Origin: Septoria linicola
Lineage: Eukaryota > Ascomycota > Dothideomycetes > Mycosphaerellales > Mycosphaerellaceae
Direction of reading: 5' to 3'
Assembly: GCA_024114885.1 (NCBI GenBank)
Contig: CP099419.1
Location: 3,906,001 to 3,970,000, forward strand
DNA: 64,000 nt
Shown one piece after another: positions 43,070-52,465 of this stretch (position 1 is the stretch's first letter; each line of letters begins with the position of its first letter). The notes under the pieces are model-generated. The model was not told the DNA's origin. It searched no databases and saw only the letters and a list, made by a program, of their open reading frames with translations. Made by a program: the position numbers and the translations under genes.

Positions 43070-45864
43070 CTAGAAGAACAGTAGCTCCTCGTCTTTCCAC
43101 CCCAACTCCAGCAACGCTTGATGACAGCTCTTCTCCAGCGCCTCTGGGCCGCATATAAGCACCATAGCCTCTCCATCTCCATGCTGTTTCCTGTCTGCAT
43201 GTTCCCGCAATAACGGTGCAGCGATCCTTCCCTTCAACCCTTGCCAATCCTCCGGCGCCTTCGTCAAAGTATAAAGCAGTTTACATCTGTCCTCGTTATC
43301 CCTCGCATATGAATCCAGATCCGCTTTACACAGAATATCCTCCACAAGTCTATTCCCATCCAGCACAACACACTTCGTTTCGTCAGCCTTGTCTTGCATG
43401 ACCGCTCGGAAGACTTGGTAGATCGGCGTGATGCCCGATCCTCCACAGATCATGTAGAATGTCTTGATACTCCTCGGCACACTATTCACAGCCGCAAGAC
43501 CCTTTCCAAGGTACTCGAATTTGCCAATGGGTCCTTTGAAGTCGACAAAATGGCCGACAGGAATCTGTTCGAGAGCCATGGACATTTTTCCGCCTTTTTG
43601 CCCGTCGCCGGCGAAGTAGACTTTGACGAGGACGTCCATGTGGCCTTTTTGCGTGGTCTGTGAGATGGGTGTGTAGCTTCTGATGATTGCTTCGCGCGTG
43701 ACGGGGTCGCGTAGTCGCATCATGAGATGTTGACCTGTGGGGAGGCCGAGTGTTTGGTCTTCGTGGTCGAGCTTGAAGGTGAAGATTCTGGTGTCCCAGG
43801 ATACTGTCTTTTTCGCTGTGAGGACTGCTTTTTTCCATGCGCGGGAGTCGAGGAAAGTGGGGGATGTGGATGTTGTGTCTGCTTCGACGGTCTCGCCGGA
43901 AAGGGTAGCTCGCCCTTCTTCGTCGAGGGTGCCGATGTGGTAGTCGGGCATCATGGACTTGGCTGTTTCACTGTCTGCGACGGTGTTAGTCGCGGCTGGT
44001 ATGGGAGAGTGGCTTAGGCTTACGGATGGCCATAAACTCATCAGTGCTGTCGAGCCCGGCGGCAGAGATAATGCTTTGTGCACCGCCCGGATGCTCCTTG
44101 AGGAAGGCAGTCCCGTCGAACACCTCGCCGTTCACTACGAACCATGGAGCATCTTCTTTGTCGTGTTTTCGTAAGTCATCAATCGTGATAGTCGTCTTTA
44201 CATCGTCCTTCGTCATCTTGATCTCCTTTGCCACTTCTGCAACGGGATCAGCAGCGTCTTCGCCACCGATTTGCTCACCCCAGTAGCCATTTGTGAGATT
44301 GCCGCCAGCTTGCTTGACACGTTCCATCCAGCCTCCAGGCATCAGTGCTGGCTGTGTAGGATGCTCAAACCGCAAGTAATCTCCTTCCTTTGAAATCGTG
44401 ATGCGGTACCACGGATTGTTCATCATTCCAAGAACACTCCAGTACATGTCTCGTGGTTGCAAGTTCATGCTTTCGTCCATGGCTCGCACCAGAATATCGG
44501 CTGCGTCAGACAGGTCTGACACGTTGATGTCGAGATTCCAGAAGCACCAACAAAAGCTGGCTTCTCGCCAATCGAGGTCGACTGTGCCTCCATACAGCTT
44601 TCTAGGCGTTGCATCGCGATATCGATCTTCTGCGTAGTCAATGTTGGCCAGCTGCCACGTCTTGCCTTTGTCTAGCGAGATCTCGACTCTGGTCACACGT
44701 CTGCCACCGCCACCGTAGGCATAACCTTTGACGCGGTACTTGTCGGGAGAACCAACAAGACCGAGCTGTTCCTCATGAGCCGGATATGCTATGGCAGAGT
44801 TTGTGCTCAGGTCATAGATGGCATATCGCTCGTCTGTCCACCATTTGGTATTGTTGGCTGATTCTTCGGGTGACACCATCGTTGGCAATACCCTGTTGTC
44901 ATAGATGTGATACCAGTTGTCACTTGGCTCGGCAGTGATGATGAGTCTCTTTAACCATTTGACACTTCGCCCGCCGATTTGACCCTAGCAGCAGGGTCAG
45001 CACAGGGTCCGTACGCAGTTGACCAAAGGTCGAGAATTTTGAGATGTAGGGTGAGGACAGACTTACAGGAATGACAACTCTGAGCGGCTTGCCGTGATCA
45101 GGTCGTAGCATCTCTCCATTCATCTTGTGTGCCAACATCATGCCCTTGTTATCATCCAGAGCCCAGTTGAGCTTGACTGATGTGCCGTAGTATCCATTCG
45201 GCAGTTTGTCTGCACCTTCCATGCAAACATATTTCGCACCACGCTTAGGCTTCGCTTTGCGGAGGATGTCGCCAAGTACGACACCAGTCCAGAGAGCAGT
45301 CGATACACCTGCGGCACCCCACGAGAAGCCTTTCGTCTTACGCACTACGTTCTGCTCCTTGCGGCGGTTTCCCGCGCAGACAAGAGTGATTGGGTATGTG
45401 TGTTGCTCGTATTGTTCTAGCAGGTCTGTGAGTGTTAAAGTGATTGGATTCTCGACCATGCCTTCAATACTAAACGTCCAGTCGGGGTACTCGTCATCAT
45501 GGACCTGTGGAACGTGACCGTGATTCCGAACGTAGAACAACTCAGGACTGGTGAGAAACCCTTCGTTGTACAAATCTGACAGAGGCGCCTCGACATTGAA
45601 TGGATGTACACCCGTAAGGCGTATCAGCCGCGGATCCCTGGGCAGCCAGCCGTCGGGGGTCTTCTTGTCGATTTCCAGTACTTCTGTAGGCTGTGCACTC
45701 GTAGGAGGGAGTGGGAAATCGACACCTGTGTTGTCCGCTATGGATTCATTATCTGCTTTGTCGCTACCACTATGCTCAGATTGCGAGTCAGGCGGCGTCG
45801 GAGGGAAGTTGGTCATCTTCTGCTGCGTTTCAACCGCCTCGACAGACGATGTGTGTGCAGCCAT
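43070..45864 (-). CDS. niaD: Nitrate reductase (NAD(P)H), assimilatory
   Basis: Exons 45864-45067, 44984-44024 and 43974-43070, with introns of 82 and 49 bp, give 887 residues. Domains in order: a short acidic N-terminus; the molybdenum-pterin domain with the Mo-ligand Cys163 in ITLVCAGNRRKEQN and WSWGAAGVSTALWTG-like GFSWGAAGVSTALWTG; a dimerisation domain; a cytochrome b5 domain with HPGG; and an FAD/NADH reductase domain with RSYTPIS and ICGGSGITPIYQV, ending LELGWKDEELLFF. The two heme-ligand His residues lie in HPGG and in AIHSETAK; the second is split by the last intron. The enzyme reduces nitrate to nitrite in the cytosol. It is divergent from niiA and shares its promoter, as in Aspergillus. 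Confidence 0.97.
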
Positions 45865-46975
45865 TGAGGCGAGGTAGGAAAGAAATTATTAAGTGGGAAT
45901 ACAATTCTCAGCGCAACGCATGAGGGTGAAGGTGACGGTCAGAAGGCAGGCGATAGACTAACGAAGAGCGCAGCTAATCCGGGTGACTTGGACACAAAAG
46001 CTCACCCAAGTCATCTGTGTTGCCAACCACTTGCATGCGCAGCTGTTGATCTCGCTTCAGCGGTCTGATACACTTACGGTGGCGGCACATCCATCGCGAG
46101 GAAATGCAGTGCAAAAGCAAGTACGCAATAGCATGATGCACGTCTGGGACGTGATGTTGCCGCGGAAGAGCATGACATCGGTGAACTCTGCAGGCATGAT
46201 CAGGTCCAAGATCGGAGGTCTGTAATCTATCTCCAGGGCCTGTCGAAGTATTGGAGCAGCCATGACCTTATCTCTAGCTGACCCTAATTGGGACAATGGC
46301 AGTGGGTACCAACCCGAGCGAATCGCATGCGATCCAATATGTTGTTCTTGTGCGTGGTATGCCGGAGAAAGTCTTCGCGATGGGCACTTTGCTTCGCTGT
46401 CCATCTGTAATAAGCTGGCGATCCCTATGCAAAGTTGTGTGAGCATGGAGCAGAAGGTTGGGTTGATGTTGCCTGCACATCAAATGCCTCAAAGTCAAAC
46501 TGTGGCGTTTTGCCGAGCCACGCCGAGCGTCACGTGAGACAAAATGATCCAAGCTTTCTCGTCCTTATCATCCATATCTCTCCCCTGTCCCGCGTGCATA
46601 TTCTTATCAGCAGTGCTGCTCCTACTTTTCCCATGTGCACCCAAAAGCCATCTCCCCCTCGGAGAAGCTAGCAAAGCAGATCTTCTGCCAAAGTCAACGT
46701 CTGCTGTAATCTCGCGCGCTCTGAGTGGCTGGCGACGAGCTTCCATGCTTCTTTTGCTTCTCCGGAGCGCATGGCATTGGTTACGTTCGCGCACATGGCG
46801 ACTGCGCTTCGAATCTACCTGTTGGGTGAACGCCTTGGCTTGATAGGTAATGTATGCCCATCCTCGACGAGGAGCTGGCGATCTTGTTTCTGGTAGGTCA
46901 TTTTGATCGTTCTCTCATTCACACATTTTATTCTCAGTTCTGTTGCCTGAGTCTTGCCTCGAAAGTACTGGCAAG
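45865..46975. promoter_or_regulatory. Bidirectional niaD-niiA promoter with GATA and NirA-type sites
   Basis: The 1.1-kb region between the divergent nitrate and nitrite reductase genes. Consensus HGATAR (AreA/NIT2 nitrogen-regulator) sites read directly: CGATAG 45951-45956, CTATCT 46227-46232, TTATCT 46268-46273, TTATCA 46565-46570, TTATCA 46604-46609 and TGATAG 46841-46846. CCTCGGAG at 46656-46663 is the reverse complement of the NirA motif CTCCGHGG, and CCGCGGAA at 46160-46167 is one base off it. In Aspergillus and Neurospora, AreA/NIT2 and NirA/NIT4 act together on this promoter: de-repression when ammonium is absent plus induction by nitrate. Binding here is inferred from motifs only. 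No separate gene is supported in the region. Confidence 0.72.
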
Positions 46976-49900
46976 ATGAGCAATAGTGAATGGAACGACC
47001 CGGAGGCCAACGTGCTTCCCGGCAAAGTCGAGAAGATGGAGGAGAACGGAGAATTGCCGCAAAGCTCCAACCGGACACGAATCGTGGTTGTTGGCTTGGG
47101 TATGGTTGGCATTGCATTCATCGAGAAGCTGCTCAAACTGGACGTCAAGAGAAGAGAATACGACATCACTGTGATTGGCGAGGAGCCTCATCTCGCATAC
47201 AACCGAGTTGGTTTGACCAGCTTCTTCCAGCATAGAGAAGCGGAGAACCTGTATCTCAACCCTGCCTCATGGTATGCTTCGATGCCGCAAGGTTCATTAT
47301 CATATCACCTCAATACACTGGTGTCTTCTATCGACACAACCGCCAAGACGGTGCAGACGATCAAAGGCGATACCATTCCTTACGACATACTTGTGCTGGC
47401 CACAGGCTCAAATGCCCTGCTACCGCGACATACACCCGGTCATGACGCGAAAGGGGTGTTCGTATACCGGACGCTCGAGGATCTCGAGAAGCTCATTGCT
47501 TTCTCTGCAACCAAGAAGGGCAGCGTAGGCGCTGTGGTGGGTGGCGGCCTGCTCGGGCTCGAGGCTGCCAAAGCCATGATGGACCTAGAAGAATATAGCA
47601 AAGTCAAGCTCATCGAGCGGAATCGATGGGTCCTCAGCCGACAACTTGACGGAGATGCCGGCGGAATGGTGGTCGAGCAGGTACGACAGCTCGGGCTCGA
47701 TGTCTTGCTCAGCAAGAGAGTCGGCAAGATCACCGTCGACGAGCAGAACAATGTCACAGGAGTCGTCTTCGAAGACGGAGAAGAGATGGAGTGCACAACG
47801 ATATGCTTCGCCATCGGCATAAAGGCCAGAGACGACTTGGCACGAAAAGCTGGCATAACATGTGCTGACCGCGGTGGCGGCATCATCATCAAGGAGGACC
47901 TATCAACCTCCGCGCAGGATGTGTATGCCATTGGCGAATGCGCTAGCTGGGAGAGTCAAACCTTCGGCTTGATCGCGCCCGGTATTGAGATGGCCGATGT
48001 CCTCGCCTTCAATCTCACACAAGCAAAGGCGCACACGCCTCGGAAGTTCAGAAGTCCAGATCTCAGCACGAAATTAAAGCTCCTCGGCGTCGAGGTGGCG
48101 AGCTTCGGAGACTTCTTCGCAGACCGCGATGGACCGAAGAACTTGCCAAAGACTCGTGCTGCACGAAAGGAGAAGCTAGACGACAAGGATAGGGTTGACT
48201 CAGCCAAAGCACTCACAGATGGACCTGCAACAGCGCCTGTAAAGGCATTGACCTACAAGGATCCTTTCCAGCAGATTTACAAGAAATATCTGTTTACCCT
48301 CGATGGAAAATACTTGCTTGGCGGTATGATGATTGGCGACACCAAAGACTACGTCAAGCTTGTTCCAATGGTCAAGAATCAGAAGGTCCTTGAAGTGTCG
48401 CCCTCGGAGTTCATCGTTGGCAAGCAATCTGGAGATGACGATGGGGATGACTTGGACGACGACACTCAGATCTGCTCTTGTCACAACGTCACCAAAGGCG
48501 ATGTGGTAAAGGGTGTCAAAGATGGCAGCTGCAAATCGATTGGCGATGTCAAATCGTGTACGAAAGCCGGAACCGGTTGCGGAGGCTGTATGCCGCTTGT
48601 GCAGACCATCTTCAACAAGACCATGACATCTATGGGCCAAGAGGTCAAGAACCACCTGTGCCCCCACTTCGAATACTCACGTGCAGACCTCTTCAACATC
48701 ATCTACGTGCGGAAATTACATACCTTCGCAGATGTGATGAAGCACGCTGGCAAAGAGCCAGATTCTGTAGGATGCGAAGCCTGCAAGCCAGCCATCGGAT
48801 CCATACAGGCATCGCTCTTCAACAAACATCTCTTAGACGACGACCGAAGAGGTCTACAAGATACCAATGACCGCTTCCTGGCCAACATCCAGCGCAACGG
48901 CACATTTTCGGTTGTGCCTCGTGTCTCTGGTGGCGAGATCACAGCAGAGAAGCTTATCGTGATAGGCACTGTCGCGAAGAAGTTCAACCTCTACTGCAAG
49001 ATCACCGGTGGACAGCGCATTGACATGTTCGGCGCAAAGAAGAATGATCTGCCCTTAATTTGGCAAGAGTTGATTGATGGAGGCCTGGAGTCTGGTCATG
49101 CTTATGCCAAGAGTCTGCGTACTGTCAAGTCTTGCGTCGGCACTACCTGGTGTAGATTCGGCGTCGGCGACTCTGTTGGCATGGCTGTCCGATTGGAAGA
49201 ACGCTACAAGAGTATTCGTGGGCCACACAAGTTCAAAGGTGGAGTGTCTGGTTGCGTGCGAGAATGCGCCGAAGCACAGAACAAGGACTTCGGCCTCATT
49301 GCGACAGAAAAAGGCTTCAATATCTTCGTCGGCGGCAACGGAGGTGCCAAGCCACGCCACAGCGAGTTGCTCGCGAAGGACGTGCCTCCTGATGATGTTG
49401 TGCCTATCCTGGATCGCTACCTGATGTTCTACATACGCACTGGCGACAAGCTCCAGCGAACGGCAAGGTGGCTGGAGAACCTTCCTGGTGGCATCAAATA
49501 TCTACAAGAGGTCGTTCTCGAGGACAAGCTAGGCATATGTGCCGAGCTCGAGAAGCAGATGGAAGAGATAGTTGGCTCATTCTTCTGTGAATGGACTGAA
49601 ACACTCAACAACCCGAAGAAGATGGAACTGTTCAAGCAATTCGGCAACACAGACGAATACGTTGACAGCATGGACATTGTGCCTGAACGTGAGCAATCAC
49701 GTCCGGCACACTGGGCTAAGGAGTCTGCGAAGGAGGATTTCCGAGGCACGCAATGGAGCGAGCTATCCTGGCAGCCTCTTGCGAGATCTGATCAGTTCGT
49801 CGACACAGAAACTGGATCCAGCTTACCTGTCAAGCGCGGAGATACTCAACTAGCCATCTTCAAAGTCAAGGGCAAGTACTACTGCACGCAGCAAATGTGT

Positions 49901-50338
49901 CCACACAAGCGTGCTTTTGTGCTCAGCGATGGCTTGATCGGAGAGGACTACAAGACAGACAAGCTTTGGGTGTCGTGTCCACTTCACAAGCGCAACTACA
50001 GCATGAAAGGTGAGGACGCTGGCAAGTGCGGCAATGACGAAACTGTCAACATTGCAACTTTTCCCATCGAGGCAAGAGATGACGGTATGGTGTATGTCAA
50101 GCTGCCGCCAGTCGAAGAACTAGATGGCGTCCTCGGAACAGAGAAGTGGAAGGTCAAGAAAGAGGAGACGGAAGCTAAGCCTGAATTTGCCAAACTTGAT
50201 GAAAGACTGGCGAAGAGCCAGAAAGGACGGAAAGGTATCAATGCCAGCCATTTATCCAATGGGCTTGGTGCTCAAGGCAAGGCTAGAATGATTCTTGCTG
50301 GTGGGGAACGGGATAGAGGAGGCGGTATGGATTGGTAG
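46976..50338 (+). CDS. niiA: Nitrite reductase (NAD(P)H), assimilatory
   Basis: A single exon of 1120 residues; the frame opens earlier with a TTG, and the ATG at 46976 (MSNSEWNDPEANVLPGKVE) is used. Domains in order: FAD-binding RIVVVGLGMVGIAFIEKL; NAD-binding GAVVGGGLLGLEAAKAM and GECASW; a BFD-like [2Fe-2S] domain with CSCHNVTKGDVVKGV and GTGCGGC; two ferredoxin-like sulfite/nitrite reductase halves with the [4Fe-4S]-siroheme Cys in CVGTTWCRFG and GCVRECAEAQNKDFG; and a C-terminal Rieske-type domain with CPHKRAFVLSDG and CPLHKRN. The enzyme reduces nitrite to ammonium with six electrons. All cofactor ligands are present. The stop lies about 60-100 bp before the start of RIP-mutated repeat DNA. 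Confidence 0.97.
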   Translation: MSNSEWNDPEANVLPGKVEKMEENGELPQSSNRTRIVVVGLGMVGIAFIEKLLKLDVKRREYDITVIGEEPHLAYNRVGLTSFFQHREAENLYLNPASWYASMPQGSLSYHLNTLVSSIDTTAKTVQTIKGDTIPYDILVLATGSNALLPRHTPGHDAKGVFVYRTLEDLEKLIAFSATKKGSVGAVVGGGLLGLEAAKAMMDLEEYSKVKLIERNRWVLSRQLDGDAGGMVVEQVRQLGLDVLLSKRVGKITVDEQNNVTGVVFEDGEEMECTTICFAIGIKARDDLARKAGITCADRGGGIIIKEDLSTSAQDVYAIGECASWESQTFGLIAPGIEMADVLAFNLTQAKAHTPRKFRSPDLSTKLKLLGVEVASFGDFFADRDGPKNLPKTRAARKEKLDDKDRVDSAKALTDGPATAPVKALTYKDPFQQIYKKYLFTLDGKYLLGGMMIGDTKDYVKLVPMVKNQKVLEVSPSEFIVGKQSGDDDGDDLDDDTQICSCHNVTKGDVVKGVKDGSCKSIGDVKSCTKAGTGCGGCMPLVQTIFNKTMTSMGQEVKNHLCPHFEYSRADLFNIIYVRKLHTFADVMKHAGKEPDSVGCEACKPAIGSIQASLFNKHLLDDDRRGLQDTNDRFLANIQRNGTFSVVPRVSGGEITAEKLIVIGTVAKKFNLYCKITGGQRIDMFGAKKNDLPLIWQELIDGGLESGHAYAKSLRTVKSCVGTTWCRFGVGDSVGMAVRLEERYKSIRGPHKFKGGVSGCVRECAEAQNKDFGLIATEKGFNIFVGGNGGAKPRHSELLAKDVPPDDVVPILDRYLMFYIRTGDKLQRTARWLENLPGGIKYLQEVVLEDKLGICAELEKQMEEIVGSFFCEWTETLNNPKKMELFKQFGNTDEYVDSMDIVPEREQSRPAHWAKESAKEDFRGTQWSELSWQPLARSDQFVDTETGSSLPVKRGDTQLAIFKVKGKYYCTQQMCPHKRAFVLSDGLIGEDYKTDKLWVSCPLHKRNYSMKGEDAGKCGNDETVNIATFPIEARDDGMVYVKLPPVEELDGVLGTEKWKVKKEETEAKPEFAKLDERLAKSQKGRKGINASHLSNGLGAQGKARMILAGGERDRGGGMDW

Positions 50339-50399
50339 CGAGCATAGAATTATTGGCGTGATAGATAGGCAGCACATATCTCATGCTTTACATAGTCTT

Positions 50400-51250
50400 T
50401 AATACCCTTCTGTCTCTTCTATAATATAGTAGAAGTAGGCTTCTTGTTACCTTATCTTAGAAGGGCTAGACTTTCTTAGCAAATTATGTCGCTAGCTTTC
50501 GCGTCTACGTCACGGATCTTTCTCGTATTATTGACCGAGTTTACGAGGTCTATACTACTATACGAAAAAAAATAAAGTCTAAAAATAATTAGTTAAGAGC
50601 GTTTCTTAGAAATCTACTAGTACGTAACCTACCTCTATCTTAGCGCCTATAATACTTCTTCTATAATACGTATTAAAAGTAGAGAGCGTATTAGATACTA
50701 TATAATATTAAGGAGGATATAGCGTAGTAAAGAAGAATAGAGGATTAATCTTAAACTATCTTACGTATATAGTATAGTAGTAATATACTAGGAACTAAAT
50801 ATAAAGTTAATTAAGTTAGTTATCTAAGAAGAGAAGAAAAAGAAGTAAGATATACCTCTTACTAAGCCTCTAGTAGATACCTTAGGTATCTAGAACTATA
50901 CCTAAATATCTATATCTAGACTAACTATCTAGAATATACTCTTAATAGTATACGTATATATCTAAAAGAAGGTAAGAATTAGTCTTATAATATCCTAATA
51001 GTCTTATTAGGAGAGCGCTCTATATATTACTATATACTCTTTTATAATACCGCTACTATATAGTATAGACTATACGATATACTTATTATTAGATATAGGC
51101 CTATCTATCGAGTACTAGAAGCTATAGGTTCGAGATAGCTAAAGTCTTATATTATAGCGTAACTATAATCGAGGTTTAGCGCGTACTAACTTGCTAGATG
51201 TTCTAAGCTACCTTTTAAACTAGACTTGGTATACTAGCTCGTATATAATA
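50400..51250. repeat. RIP-mutated, TA-rich repeat remnant (left arm)
   Basis: From about 50,400 the sequence changes abruptly to TA-rich, low-CpA/TpG DNA with stops in all frames, and returns to normal composition near 51,250. It contains one of two inverted copies of a 277-bp repeat (50,672-50,948). No coding remnant was identified in the rest. The mutation pattern fits repeat-induced point mutation, judged by eye rather than by an index. Confidence 0.8.
50672..50948 (+). repeat. 277-bp repeat, left copy
   Basis: Matches the reverse complement of 61,552-61,828 over an equal length without net gaps; roughly 15-20 differences by eye, mostly C-to-T or G-to-A type. It reads through ATTAAAAGTAGAGAGCG at its left end and TATTCTTAATAG-like sequence at its right end. 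Outside these limits the two copies diverge at once. Confidence 0.85.
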
Positions 51251-51794
51251 CATGATCAATCCTTGCGCGGCTCTTCTAATAGACTACTAATCGACGGCAA
51301 TACAGATAAGGAGGCTTGTGTCTCCGGACTGCTCGATGATGATGCTGCCGCCGCGGCTTATCAGCGAGCGGGCTATTCGGATGATCCGCACCCCCGCGGC
51401 AAGACGTGGACGCCTAGCGTAGGGCGGATTCGATTCGTGCAGAGCCCTCCAACGCATCACCTCCTCCTCTTGTTGCCGAACATGTGTTGCATCTCGAGGC
51501 GTCTAATCATTATAAAGTTCGAGTGCACGGCCGGAACGCCCGTGCGTTTGATCTCATGTTGCGTGGAGTTCTGTCTGCCACAGCATCGAAGGACCTTCTC
51601 GAAATGACTAGCAAGCACCGCCTGAGCCCACGCGCACAAAATTAGGCCACGATGCACAGCGAGCCTCTGCGCTACGTGTGGTTGGTTCTTGCCCCGCCAA
51701 CGCCGCTTCGATTTCGCCGTAGCGAATGCTCACCTGATTCCTTGTTTGCTCGTGTCCAAGTGGTATGGCATTAGATTCGACATTGGAGCTCTTG
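51251..51794. other. Left part of the non-RIP island, no gene seen
   Basis: Normal base composition resumes here. A plus frame at 51263-51607 (114 codons) and an antisense frame at 51457-51657 lack domains. It lies downstream of the small basic protein gene. Confidence 0.4.
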
Positions 51795-52184
51795 TTACTT
51801 GGTCTTTGATTTCTTGCTTTTCGCTTGTGAACTGCGCTTCTTTATGCCATTATTCGCAAGATATTCATTCGCATCGCGCCTTTTTCGCTTCCGAGACGAC
51901 CGGCGAGGAGGAGGAGGAGGAGAAGGAGAGGGTCGTGGAGCACTTCCGATCGAGCTGGCTGGGCTCGGGAGATGACACTCAGAAGCGGCGGGGTTCGTGC
52001 TCAGAGTCGCATAGTTGTCGAGTTGCTCTGGTGGGAGTGCAGTCATCTCCAGCATCCTGTCCTTAACGAAGTCGAACAGATCGGGCCAGATGAATTCATC
52101 AGGAGCGGGGCCTTCACCTCCGCAGGCTTCGAAAGCGAGTTGGATCCAACTTAGCAGCTCGTTGAACTGATGCAGTGTTTCCAT
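51795..52184 (-). CDS. Small basic, probably nuclear protein of unknown function
   Basis: A single exon of 129 residues from an ATG at 52184. The N-terminal half METLHQFNELLSWIQLAFEA..FIWPDLFDFVKDRMLEMTAL looks like a compact helical domain. The C-terminal half is Pro/Ser-rich (PSPSPPPPPRRSSRKRKRRD) with clustered Arg/Lys and a Lys-rich end (AKSKKSKTK), which resembles nuclear localisation signals. It is divergent from the FHA-pseudokinase gene, with 281 bp between the two ATGs, and both sit in a small island of unmutated DNA inside RIP-affected repeats. No family is recognised, and further upstream exons cannot be excluded. Confidence 0.58.
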   Translation of the reverse strand: METLHQFNELLSWIQLAFEACGGEGPAPDEFIWPDLFDFVKDRMLEMTALPPEQLDNYATLSTNPAASECHLPSPASSIGSAPRPSPSPPPPPRRSSRKRKRRDANEYLANNGIKKRSSQAKSKKSKTK

Positions 52185-52465
52185 GTTGTTGTGCGAGTAG
52201 ATGTAGTCAGCTTGGTGTAGGCGAAGATGCAGACAGTGTTTGAGGATCGCACTAGTCTAAGTTAAGCGCCTTGTCTCCGATTGCTCACGTCGCACTAGTT
52301 AGGTTCTAACTTAGTACCCGGGATGCTCCAATAGAACTAAAGAACCAACAGCATGCAGGTCAAGCCGTGCATGCCGTAGCAGCATATCTCAGCGCTATAA
52401 ATGTGTAAAAGGGCGGTTGCCTCTCAAATGTGCTGTTGGTCTCGCTAGAATGCTACACACTCGCT

